13,950 nt of DNA, from positions 1-13,950 of the forward strand of contig QMQS01000014.1 in assembly GCA_003650585.1 (NCBI GenBank). Direction: 5' to 3'. Position 1 is the first letter of the stretch, and every line of letters begins with the position of its first letter. The stretch is from Candidatus Woesearchaeota archaeon (lineage in GTDB: Archaea > Nanobdellota > Nanobdellia > Woesearchaeales > B29-G15). The notes beneath the pieces were generated by a model, which worked only from the letters and a program-made list of their open reading frames with translations, made no database searches and was not told the origin of the DNA. This document shows, piece by piece, positions 1 to 6,010 of the stretch. The position numbers and the translations under genes are program-made.

Positions 1-12
1 CTTTCCTTCAAA

Positions 13-351
13 CTATGCCTGATTCTCCTTGGTATTTTCTAATTTCTCAATCAACCTTTTGCTAAGCAAATCCACCCTCGATATCTCAAACTCAAGCACC
101 ACATTGTTTGGACAAATGTGGTTCTCCTCTCTTCTGATATTCCTTAGCTTATTAATGAGAGAGTTGAGATATGAGAGATGGCAAAGCAATGTTCTACGGT
201 CTTGGTATGCCTCTTGGTTTAGGCAACGCTCAATACTCTCCAAGCTCCTCTTTTCTTCTTCACTCAATTCATAGCAGCATGAGGCATTCGTAATCCTCTC
301 CCAAAAGGACTTGTCCCATGCATCAAACCTTCTGTTCTCGTTATTGATCAT
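13..351 (-). CDS. Small hypothetical protein, 112 aa
   Basis: I do not recognise this protein. It is hydrophilic and rich in Glu, Arg, Asn and Leu, with no signal peptide or membrane segment. Residues about 35-112 look largely helical, with Leu/Ile spacing compatible with a short coiled coil. An adjacent Cys pair lies near residue 25, with further isolated Cys. The ATG at 351 is chosen over the TTG codon at 390 because a TATA-like TTTTAAAA lies about 27 bases upstream on the minus strand, which fits a leaderless transcript. The frame ends in TAG at 15-13. It is divergent from scpA and shares a 180-base spacer with it. Function unknown; it could be a lineage-specific protein. The promoter, plausible composition and uninterrupted frame support it being real. 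Confidence 0.6.
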   Translation of the reverse strand: MINNENRRFDAWDKSFWERITNASCCYELSEEEKRSLESIERCLNQEAYQDRRTLLCHLSYLNSLINKLRNIRREENHICPNNVVLEFEISRVDLLSKRLIEKLENTKENQA

Positions 352-374
352 GGCTTCTATTATGGTTCTCCGGA

Positions 375-382
375 TTTTAAAA
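375..382 (-). promoter_or_regulatory. TATA box for the small minus-strand gene
   Basis: TTTTAAAA is centred about 27 bases before the ATG at 351 on the minus strand. This is the spacing expected for a leaderless archaeal transcript, and it supports the shorter start. Confidence 0.45.
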
Positions 383-499
383 CTTATCAAGTATTTTTCC
401 GTTTTTGCTGAATTTTTGTCAGAATTTATCTTTAGATTGGCAAAGCATAGGGGCTATACTTCAGAATCGTGATTGGAGGCTTTCCTATTAATACCAACA

Positions 500-509
500 A
501 ATTTAAATA
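500..509 (+). promoter_or_regulatory. TATA box of scpA
   Basis: AATTTAAATA is centred about 28 bases before the ATG at 533. With the usual 22-27 base distance from TATA to transcription start, the mRNA would begin at or just before the start codon. No SD sequence is visible. Confidence 0.6.
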
Positions 510-532
510 CAACACATCTTCTTGTCTCATAA

Positions 533-1288
533 ATGCAGGATAAGATATTCAGCATTCTCATGAGCAAGGACACTGTATCCTGGAAAACCCTAATCTTTCA
601 GGTTATTAAAGAATACAACATGGACCCATGGGACATAGATGTTTCTCTGCTTGCAAACAAGTATATTCAACTCATAAGGAAAATGAAGGAGTTTGACTTC
701 TTTATCAGTGGGAAGGTCTTAATTGCCGCCTCTTTTCTGTTGAGATTGAAATCAGTGAAGCTTGTGGATGAGGATTTGCTTGAGTTTGACCGCTTGATAG
801 CTGAAACCCAACGTCCAGAGGATGAATTCATTGCTGATTTTTATAGTGATTTAGAGAGGGATTGGGCTCAGGGTACAGGGGTAATAGCAACAGAGCCCCC
901 TCCTGAACAACCAATGCTTCTTCCGAGGACCCCACAGCCAAGGAAGAGGAAGGTTAGTGTCTACGATTTGGTTGAGGCACTTCAAAAGGCATTAGAGGTG
1001 CATGAGCGGAAGGTCCTGCGAGAGATGAAAGCCCCAAAGGTGAAGGTTCCTGAGAAGAGGAGAGACATCACTGAGGTTATAAGGGAAATATATGAAAAGA
1101 TAAAGAGCTTCTTCTCTAAGAACAAGTCAAAAAAATTGACCTTCTCTCAGCTTATACCCTCGAATAACAAAGAGGATGTCATTCAGACATTTGTACCATT
1201 GTTGCACCTCTCCCATATAGATGAGCGAAAGATAGACCTCCTGCAAAAGGAGCACTTTGGCGAGATTCAGATAAAGCTCCTCAAGTAG
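533..1288 (+). CDS. scpA: Segregation and condensation protein ScpA (kleisin)
   Basis: ScpA is the kleisin subunit that bridges the heads of the SMC dimer in chromosome compaction and segregation. The N-terminal region carries the family signature: WKTLIFQVIKEYNMDPWDIDV (residues about 17-37), then a KYIQLI/FDFFISGKVLIAASFLLRLKSVKL helix region that in the family contacts the SMC neck. A Pro-rich, charged linker (about 118-140) leads to a C-terminal winged-helix-like segment (about 180-251). Its 251 residues are within the normal range. It is translated from an apparently leaderless mRNA. No smc or scpB gene is adjacent here. aIF6 follows after 50 bases but has its own TATA box, so the two are probably separate units. 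It ends with TAG. Confidence 0.88.
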   Translation: MQDKIFSILMSKDTVSWKTLIFQVIKEYNMDPWDIDVSLLANKYIQLIRKMKEFDFFISGKVLIAASFLLRLKSVKLVDEDLLEFDRLIAETQRPEDEFIADFYSDLERDWAQGTGVIATEPPPEQPMLLPRTPQPRKRKVSVYDLVEALQKALEVHERKVLREMKAPKVKVPEKRRDITEVIREIYEKIKSFFSKNKSKKLTFSQLIPSNNKEDVIQTFVPLLHLSHIDERKIDLLQKEHFGEIQIKLLK

Positions 1289-1307
1289 GTTTTTGGCTTA
1301 CAACAAA

Positions 1308-1317
1308 CTTTTTAAAA
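1308..1317 (+). promoter_or_regulatory. TATA box of the aIF6-prefoldin-ftsY operon
   Basis: CTTTTTAAAA lies about 26 bases upstream of the aIF6 ATG. No SD is seen before that ATG, so the transcript is probably leaderless. Confidence 0.55.
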
Positions 1318-1338
1318 ACCCCCTCTTTTTCAAAAACC

Positions 1339-2040
1339 ATGAAGATACTGCTCACATCATATTTCAAAAACCCAAACATTGGGCTGTACTGTGTTGCCAC
1401 TGACAAATACTGCGTAATGCCCAAAGCCACACCCAAACGATTGAGGGCACTGGTTGGTGAGACACTTGGTGTGCCGGTCATCTGTAGCAATATTGCTGGA
1501 ACAGAGTTAATTGGGGCGCTCTGTGTTGGTTACAAGGATCGGCTACTTGTGCCAGGGATTGCATTTGATAAGGAGATTGCTTACCTTAAGAAGTCAGGGA
1601 TTAGGGTAGAGGTAATAGACACAGAGCAAACCGCTTTGGGCAATAATATTGCTGTTGGCAATGGGGTAGCTGTGGCAGGGCACAACTATACAGATGATGA
1701 GATAAAAGCAATTGGCGATGCACTTGGAGAAAAGGTTATTAAAAGGAGTGTACTCCTGCTCAACACAATCGGCTCCCTTATGGTTGTGGGCTCAAAAGGG
1801 GCTCTGGTGCATCCAGATATAAGTGAAAGGGAGCTCATCCAATTGGAAAAGACTTTTGGAGTGAGGTTCACCAGGGCGAGTGTCAACCAAGGCAACCCAT
1901 ATGTTAGCATAGGGGTAGTAGCTAATAAGAATGGCGTTGTCGTAGGGGAGCTGACTAGAGGTGCTGAACTCACAGCAATACAAGAGGGTTTGAGGGTAAT
2001 TAAAGGTTTGCCGGGAGGTAAGAATGGAAGAAAAGGTTAA
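1339..2040 (+). CDS. eif6: Translation initiation factor aIF6
   Basis: aIF6 binds the large ribosomal subunit and prevents its joining with the small subunit. The protein shows the repeated pentein pattern of the family: conserved stretches such as GVPVICSNIAGTELIGALCVG (about 45-65), TALGNNIAVGNGVAVAGHNYTD, RSVLLLNTIGSLMVVGSKGALVHPDISE and the C-terminal VNQGNPYVSIGVVANKNGVVVGELTRGAEL. At 233 residues it is slightly longer than the usual ~220. The ATG at 1339 is supported by the TATA box about 26 bases upstream. The last 17 bases overlap the prefoldin alpha gene, whose SD lies inside this frame, so translational coupling is likely. In many euryarchaea the LX/L18Ae gene sits between aIF6 and prefoldin alpha; here it is missing. 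Confidence 0.95.
   Translation: MKILLTSYFKNPNIGLYCVATDKYCVMPKATPKRLRALVGETLGVPVICSNIAGTELIGALCVGYKDRLLVPGIAFDKEIAYLKKSGIRVEVIDTEQTALGNNIAVGNGVAVAGHNYTDDEIKAIGDALGEKVIKRSVLLLNTIGSLMVVGSKGALVHPDISERELIQLEKTFGVRFTRASVNQGNPYVSIGVVANKNGVVVGELTRGAELTAIQEGLRVIKGLPGGKNGRKG
2013..2019 (+). promoter_or_regulatory. SD for prefoldin alpha inside aIF6
   Basis: GGGAGGT lies 4 bases before the ATG at 2024, within the aIF6 coding region. It fixes the prefoldin start and implies translation from the aIF6 mRNA. Confidence 0.7.
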
Positions 2041-2422
2041 ACAAAAACTGGTACAATATCAGCAGATTGAGGAACAGTTGAAGCAATTCAACAATTTTTT
2101 TCAGGAGTTGAACGAGAAGAGTGCAGAGATAAGTGGGGTTATCCAGGCCTTGGAGGATTTGAAGAAGACTCCGACCGATAAGAAAATACTTGTACCGATT
2201 GCCTCAGGGATATTCATTCAAGGGGTGCTCAAGGATAACAAGGAGGCTGTGTTGACTGTGGGTGAGGGGGTCTGTGCTAGGAAAACAATAGATGAAACGA
2301 AGAAACTACTCAATAAGCGGCTGATGGATGTTGAGGCCCACAAGGCAGAGGTTGCAAGGATAATCCAGCAACTAGGTGAAGTGGAGATACAATTGGAGGA
2401 GGAATTGGAGAAATATGTTTAA
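2024..2422 (+). CDS. pfdA: Prefoldin subunit alpha
   Basis: Prefoldin is a hexameric (alpha2-beta4) jellyfish-shaped chaperone that holds unfolded chains and passes them to the thermosome. The protein has the alpha-subunit plan: an N-terminal coiled-coil helix (about 1-45), two beta hairpins around residues 55-90 with the diagnostic VPIASGIFIQGVLKDN and VLTVGEGV segments, then a C-terminal coiled-coil helix (about 92-132). A length of 132 residues is typical. The start is set by a good SD within the upstream gene. It overlaps aIF6 by 17 bases and ftsY by 8, so all three are probably translated from one message. The aIF6-prefoldin-ftsY order is a known archaeal cluster, linking ribosome assembly, nascent-chain folding and membrane targeting. 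Confidence 0.92.
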   Translation: MEEKVKQKLVQYQQIEEQLKQFNNFFQELNEKSAEISGVIQALEDLKKTPTDKKILVPIASGIFIQGVLKDNKEAVLTVGEGVCARKTIDETKKLLNKRLMDVEAHKAEVARIIQQLGEVEIQLEEELEKYV

Positions 2423-3428
2423 TAGCCTCAGGAAGCAATTGGGGAGTGTGCTTGGGAGGTTTGCAAGGAGGGTTTCAGAGGAGGCAGAGGAGAAGCAATT
2501 ACCCCTGGAAGAGGCAGAGGAGACAATCCAGGAAAGCAAAGAGGAGGTTCAAGAACAAGGATTAAGAAGAAGGATAACAAGGGTTTTCACCAAAACCAAA
2601 CTTTCTGAAGAGAAATTCGAGCAATTATTCACTGAGATTGAGTTGAGTTTGTTACAGAACAATGTTGCTTCTAAGGTTGTGGATAAGATTAAAGAGGACC
2701 TAAAAGCAAAGTTGGTTGATAAACCCTTACCAAGGCGAAACATTGAGCAAGAGCTTAGAAGGTGCTTGAGAGAATCACTCATGGATGTGTTGGGGTTTGA
2801 GGTTCCTGATTTGGTTAAAATGATTGGGCGAAAGAAGCCATTTGTAATACTCTTTGTGGGTGTGAATGGCTCTGGAAAGACCACTACGATAGCAAAGATA
2901 TGCAAGCTCTTCCTTGACAAAGGCAAAAAGTGCGTTATGGTGGCATCTGACACCTTTAGGGCAGCAGCCATTCAACAACTCGAGGAGCATGCCAGACGCT
3001 TAAATGTTAAGGTGATAAAGCATGATTATGGGGCAGACCCTGCTGCTGTGGCATATGATGGGGTTACTTATGCGAAAGTTCACGGGATAGATGTTGTGCT
3101 GATCGACACTGCTGGGAGAATGCACACCAACCGCAACCTAATGGATGAACTCAAAAAGATTAAGAGGGTGGTTAGCCCTGATGTTGTGCTGTATGTGGGT
3201 GAAGCAATAACTGGAAACGATTGCATTGAGCAAGCAAATCAGTATGATGAGGGAATAGGCATTGACGGAATAGTGCTCACAAAGGTGGATGTGGATGATA
3301 AGGGTGGCACTGCATTGTCTATTGCTTATGTTACTGGCAAGCCTATTTGGCTGCTTGGTACTGGACAGAACTACGAAGATGTGGAGCTGTTTGATGGAAA
3401 GAAAATAATAGAGGGTTTAGGGCTTTGA
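2415..3428 (+). CDS. ftsY: Signal recognition particle receptor FtsY
   Basis: FtsY is the SRP receptor GTPase that docks SRP-ribosome-nascent-chain complexes at the membrane. The ATG at 2415 gives 337 residues and a sensible N-terminus (MFNSLRKQLG). The in-frame ATG at 2376 would add 13 Trp/Arg-rich residues that are simply prefoldin coding sequence in another frame. Domains: an acidic, Glu-rich A region (about 15-55), the N helical bundle (about 55-135) and the G domain (about 137-337). Motifs seen are GVNGSGKT (149-156, P-loop), DTFRAAAIQQLE (SRP-GTPase insert-box region), DTAGR (231-235), TKVD (289-292) and GTGQ near the C-terminus. The 8-base overlap with prefoldin alpha suggests coupled translation. 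The stop lies 2 bases from the stop of convergent L15e, leaving no room for a terminator between them. Confidence 0.95.
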   Translation: MFNSLRKQLGSVLGRFARRVSEEAEEKQLPLEEAEETIQESKEEVQEQGLRRRITRVFTKTKLSEEKFEQLFTEIELSLLQNNVASKVVDKIKEDLKAKLVDKPLPRRNIEQELRRCLRESLMDVLGFEVPDLVKMIGRKKPFVILFVGVNGSGKTTTIAKICKLFLDKGKKCVMVASDTFRAAAIQQLEEHARRLNVKVIKHDYGADPAAVAYDGVTYAKVHGIDVVLIDTAGRMHTNRNLMDELKKIKRVVSPDVVLYVGEAITGNDCIEQANQYDEGIGIDGIVLTKVDVDDKGGTALSIAYVTGKPIWLLGTGQNYEDVELFDGKKIIEGLGL

Positions 3429-3430
3429 GG

Positions 3431-3940
3431 TTACTTGCCGCTTCTTCTCGCTGCTGATGTTTTGCCACGAAACACCCTACCACGATGCTTGTTGCTGGTT
3501 ATCCATGAAAGCTCTTTGTCTGTCTTGATTGCTGGGTGTGCCCTATCTACCAGGATAACCTCATACCAGATGTATTTGCCGTCCCTACCAACATAGTATG
3601 AGTTGAGCACCTCGCAGTTTGGGTATTTTCTGGCAGCACGCTCCTCACATATCCACTGGTAACTCTTGGCAACTATTTTCTTTCGGCGCATTGCCTTTGA
3701 GCGACGCCCAGCTCGGAATTTTGGGCGCTGCCTCCCACCGCGTATTACACGCTGGCGTACTACTATTATGCCTGGTTTTGCTTTGTAGCCAAGTGACCTT
3801 GCCCGGTCTAACCTTGTTGGCCTCTCAATGCGTATTGTGGCTGGCTCTCTTCGCCATTGTATATAACGCTCCCTCATCAACTGGCTTAAATTAGAACTAG
3901 GTCTTTTCCAGAGTTCGCGAATGTATTTGTAAACTCCCAT
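3431..3940 (-). CDS. rpl15e: Large-subunit ribosomal protein L15e
   Basis: L15e is an archaeal/eukaryotic-specific 23S rRNA-binding protein of the large subunit. The 169-residue, Arg/Lys-rich sequence is recognisable throughout: MGVYKYIRELWKRP at the N-terminus, RIERPTRLDRARSLGYKAKPG, RVIRGGRQRPKFRAGRRSK, PNCEVLNSYYVGRDGKYIWYEVILVDRAHPAI, and a basic tail ending RGKTSAARRSGK. It is a little shorter than the ~180-190 usual in archaea. The ATG is preceded by GGAGG with an 8-base spacer. The gene is single and transcribed leftward from the region shared with the Ntn-hydrolase-like gene. It is convergent with ftsY. Confidence 0.95.
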   Translation of the reverse strand: MGVYKYIRELWKRPSSNLSQLMRERYIQWRREPATIRIERPTRLDRARSLGYKAKPGIIVVRQRVIRGGRQRPKFRAGRRSKAMRRKKIVAKSYQWICEERAARKYPNCEVLNSYYVGRDGKYIWYEVILVDRAHPAIKTDKELSWITSNKHRGRVFRGKTSAARRSGK

Positions 3941-3947
3941 TTTTCGG

Positions 3948-3952
3948 CCTCC
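3948..3952 (-). promoter_or_regulatory. SD of L15e
   Basis: GGAGG on the minus strand lies 7-8 bases before the L15e ATG, unlike the leaderless neighbours. It implies an mRNA with a 5' leader. Confidence 0.6.
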
Positions 3953-4023
3953 ATATTTCTTGCTTGGTGAAATTCAGGTAAGCCACTACCCACATCTTTC
4001 ACAGAGCTTGGTGTTCCAGATTG

Positions 4024-4032
4024 ATTTAAATA
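4024..4032 (+). promoter_or_regulatory. Near-symmetric TATA element between L15e and the Ntn-hydrolase gene
   Basis: ATTTAAATA reads as a TATA box on both strands. Rightward it would start transcription near 4050, shortly before the ATG at 4065. Leftward it would start near 4000 and give L15e a leader of about 60 bases containing its SD. An A/T-rich stretch around 4038-4050 could also serve as a rightward TATA. The remaining spacer (3953-4023) shows no gene. Confidence 0.45.
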
Positions 4033-4064
4033 GTTTTTGTATATTTATTATTTGTTACTTATAG

Positions 4065-5033
4065 ATGGTAAAGTTTTTAAATCAGAGTTTATTCCTAAGG
4101 AGTATGACTGTGGTTAATGCAATGAGGTTTGCCAATGGAGGCGCCATGGTTGCGGATGAGCAAGAGGTCTACGCTACTCGGAAGGCGTATACAGGGCAAA
4201 AGATTACTCAGATTGGTGGATGGATTATTGGTATCTCCGGTACTTCTGTTATATTGAAGGAGCTTCTTGATATGCTTAGTGAAAATGCAGATAAAGCCCA
4301 ACCAGATCGACTATTTGAATGGCTAAACGAGCAGGTACCCAGAGTAATTAATAACAAAAGAAGAGAGGTATTAGCAAAAAACTTTGGGGTTACACTTGAA
4401 GAATTCCTAACTGGAAAGGAAACTTGTGCAACACAGGGAGGCGGACATGAGCATATCCCTTTTGATTATGGAATATTCTCAAAGATGGTTCAAGCTATTG
4501 AGCAGTTCAACCTCTGGAATTCGATTGCGTTGCTTATGGGGCGAATAGAGAGTGGAAGGTTTGAGATTTATGTTATGGATAGCAATTATTATGCTAGGAG
4601 GCGCATTCCACAGGTGTACTATAGTATTGGAATTGGTGCGGATATCTCTGACGCTGTGCTAGCAGAGTATGTTGATAACTTGACTCCTGATCAGAGAGAG
4701 AGAATATCACCTGAAGATGGGCTTGTTAAGCTTATTGGGGCAGTCAATGCCTCTGCTGCCAGAAATGTGGGTGTTGGAGGCAATCTACAGATTGTTTATG
4801 TGGATAAAGAGGGCAAGCTTTATCAGCCCAAGCAAATGGAGTGTCACCTCACTAGTGAGTTGGTTAAGGGTTTGAAATGGGGTTACTTAGACTACGATTT
4901 TGTGAGAAGAGAGGTTAGGGACTTGGTCATTAAAGGTAAGAAATTTGACTCTGTTGAACCCGAGATGAGGAGGCAACTCGGCAGTAAATGGGATGAGTTT
5001 GATTTAAGATTGAGGGGCTATAGGGTTGGGTAA
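4065..5033 (+). CDS. Divergent proteasome-family Ntn-hydrolase-like protein
   Basis: This looks like a diverged member of the 20S proteasome beta/HslV superfamily, which are N-terminal threonine hydrolases. After Met14 the sequence TVVNAMRFANGGAMVADEQ matches the first strands of beta subunits: Thr15 would be Thr1, Asp31 falls exactly at mature position 17, and Lys46 (GQKITQIG) fits Lys33. GGWIIGISGTSVILKELLDML matches the following strand-helix unit. Residues 187-197 (SIGIGADISDAV) align with the GSG loop but have Ile at the Ser129 position, and ARNVGVGGNLQIVYVD (about 231-246) lacks the usual Asp166/Ser169 pair. The 322 residues exceed the usual ~200: there is an insert at about 85-165 and an extension after about 250. 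Start is uncertain: 4065 gives a 14-residue propeptide, whereas 4104 would give Met-Thr directly and has its own AAGGAG and TATA-like element. Six bases separate it from the methyltransferase. Anbu or connectase-type relatives are alternatives to HslV/beta. Confidence 0.62.
   Translation: MVKFLNQSLFLRSMTVVNAMRFANGGAMVADEQEVYATRKAYTGQKITQIGGWIIGISGTSVILKELLDMLSENADKAQPDRLFEWLNEQVPRVINNKRREVLAKNFGVTLEEFLTGKETCATQGGGHEHIPFDYGIFSKMVQAIEQFNLWNSIALLMGRIESGRFEIYVMDSNYYARRRIPQVYYSIGIGADISDAVLAEYVDNLTPDQRERISPEDGLVKLIGAVNASAARNVGVGGNLQIVYVDKEGKLYQPKQMECHLTSELVKGLKWGYLDYDFVRREVRDLVIKGKKFDSVEPEMRRQLGSKWDEFDLRLRGYRVG
4074..4083 (+). promoter_or_regulatory. Possible internal TATA for an alternative start at 4104
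   Basis: TTTTTAAATC lies about 26 bases before the in-frame ATG at 4104, and AAGGAG sits 1 base before that ATG. If used, translation would begin Met-Thr with no propeptide. The SD-to-ATG spacing is too short to be ideal. Confidence 0.25.
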
Positions 5034-5039
5034 TAAAAG

Positions 5040-5900
5040 ATGGGGAAGCACAGTGTTGAGGAGTTATATGACATTGTGTCTGATTTGGTGAAGTGGGCTA
5101 GCTCATCAAGCGTGCCTTACTCTCAAAGATTGGAAGAGCATTTGGTGGGTGTTGCCTGTTTTAGGGATAAGCCAAGGACTCTATCTTTAATGGAGATAAT
5201 AGATAAGACCACCCCTGAGGGTGCAGTCGGCATAGATGCTGGGGCTGGCACTGGAATCCTCGGCTGGAGTTTTCTCAATGCTGGAGGCGGTTACTTGTAT
5301 CTTGTAGAATCCATGGGTGTCTACAGAAAGTTTCTTGAGCGTGTGGCAAAAGAGCTTGGGTTTGAGGATATGGTAGAGGTGCATATTGTTAATGCAGCAA
5401 AATTCAAGCCAGCAAAGAGGCTTGACTATATTGTGGCAGAGCTGGTTATTACTGGATTGCTCAATGAGCCACTGGTAGAGGTTATAAAACACCTGAGGCA
5501 GTATGCCAATCCAGAGTGCCGATTCCTTCCAGAGAAAGCAGTGTCTAAAGTGGAACTGTGGGGCAGGGTTGAGCATGAGGGAAAACAAGCAATAATACCC
5601 CTCTCCTCAGATGGGGTTGTATATGATGAGGTTGAGGTGAGAAGCATAGAGCGGGATGGCGTAGACACAGTGGTTGAGTTTGAGGTAGATACTGCTGGCT
5701 TACCTAACAAACTTGTGGCGACCACAGAGTTGATTCATCCAGGGGGTTACAAGACAGGTATGTTTGATACCTTATGCACCCCCATGACAATGTACCTGGA
5801 TTCGGTTAGAGGACGACGCGTGCGTGAGGGTGACAGAGTAAAGGTTCGCATAAACTACAAATATGGAGAGACAAAGACTTGGGCATCTCTGGTAGAGTGA
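5040..5900 (+). CDS. PRMT-like SAM-dependent methyltransferase
   Basis: This is a class I SAM-dependent methyltransferase with the protein arginine methyltransferase (PRMT) layout. Seen in order: EEHLVGVACFRDKPRTLSLMEII (about 28-50), resembling the PRMT pre-motif I segment; motif I GIDAGAGTGILG (64-75); an acidic motif-II-like VES (about 89-91); and AELVITGLLNEPL, in which Glu134 and Glu143 are nine residues apart, as in the PRMT double-E loop that grips the guanidinium. RFLPEKA then matches the typical P-x-A strand. The C-terminal half (about 170-286) is beta-rich like the PRMT barrel, ending in MYLDSVRGRRVREGDRVKVRINY. The THW-loop position appears to read TLCTP, so its His may be missing. 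The 286 residues make a compact, single-domain enzyme. It is likely to belong to the COG4076-type group annotated as predicted RNA methylases, so the substrate (protein Arg or RNA) is open. It is co-transcribed with the Ntn-hydrolase-like gene. Confidence 0.75.
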   Translation: MGKHSVEELYDIVSDLVKWASSSSVPYSQRLEEHLVGVACFRDKPRTLSLMEIIDKTTPEGAVGIDAGAGTGILGWSFLNAGGGYLYLVESMGVYRKFLERVAKELGFEDMVEVHIVNAAKFKPAKRLDYIVAELVITGLLNEPLVEVIKHLRQYANPECRFLPEKAVSKVELWGRVEHEGKQAIIPLSSDGVVYDEVEVRSIERDGVDTVVEFEVDTAGLPNKLVATTELIHPGGYKTGMFDTLCTPMTMYLDSVRGRRVREGDRVKVRINYKYGETKTWASLVE

Positions 5901-5910
5901 GCACAAAAAG

Positions 5911-5918
5911 TTTATAAA
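5911..5918 (+). promoter_or_regulatory. TATA box of the L7Ae-S28e-L24e-NDK-EF2 operon
   Basis: TTTATAAA preceded by an A-rich BRE-like AAAAG. Transcription should begin near 5938-5942, giving a leader of about 75-80 bases before the L7Ae ATG. This is much longer than for the leaderless genes in the window. Confidence 0.65.
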
Positions 5919-5950
5919 TGCCACCTGATTTCTCTGCATATCCAAGGATT

Positions 5951-5973
5951 TATGATGGTCGTAAGACCTGAAT
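5951..5973 (+). promoter_or_regulatory. Putative kink-turn (L7Ae-binding) element in the L7Ae leader
   Basis: ATGATG (5952-5957) resembles a C box and CTGA (5968-5971) is a perfect D box. They flank a GGTC/GACC stem closed by a GTAA (GNRA) tetraloop. As RNA this gives the C/D kink-turn pattern: tandem G-A pairs (G5954-A5971, A5955-G5970), a U-U pair (5956-5969), then a Watson-Crick stem. The outer C-stem is weak: one U-A pair, then mismatches. L7Ae is known to bind kink-turns, and binding to its own leader has been reported in Sulfolobus, so the location is meaningful. Confidence 0.55.
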
Positions 5974-5997
5974 GAGGGTAACTTCTCAGTTACCTCA
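5973..5997 (+). promoter_or_regulatory. Second leader hairpin with potential SD switch
   Basis: TGAGGGTAAC (5973-5982) pairs with GTTACCTCA (5989-5997) around a TTCTCA loop with one bulged G, forming a stem of about 9 pairs. The CCTC of its 3' arm (5993-5996) is also complementary to GAGG in the L7Ae SD (6005-6008). The hexamer GAGGGT occurs in both places (5974-5979 and 6005-6010). Alternative pairings could expose or hide the SD. Confidence 0.45.
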
Positions 5998-6003
5998 ATA
6001 TAT

Positions 6004-6010
6004 GGAGGGT
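6004..6010 (+). promoter_or_regulatory. SD of L7Ae
   Basis: GGAGGGT lies 7 bases before the ATG at 6018. It favours 6018 over the in-frame GTG at 6009 and TTG at 6012, which overlap or abut the SD itself. Confidence 0.75.

Noticed and set aside
352..390. Upstream TTG start extending the 112-aa minus-strand protein.
   Set aside because: A TATA-like sequence lies within this stretch at leaderless distance from the ATG at 351.
391..499. Possible small RNA (C/D box or tRNA-like) in the divergent spacer before scpA.
   Set aside because: No complete C/D box pair, no cloverleaf and no conserved tRNA loops; only a weak CTGA...TCAG inverted repeat.
2376..2414. Upstream ATG extending FtsY by 13 residues.
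   Set aside because: The added residues are Trp/Arg-rich and come from the prefoldin coding region in another frame; the ATG at 2415 gives a normal FtsY start.
3941..4010. On the minus strand, upstream and in frame with L15e, a stretch reads like a zinc-finger fragment (LCERCG) and a basic patch (SPSKKYGGRK), hinting at an L37e-like or longer L15e.
   Set aside because: Two in-frame stop codons interrupt it, only one Cys pair is present, and the L15e ATG has a proper SD and the standard N-terminus. More likely leader sequence or chance.
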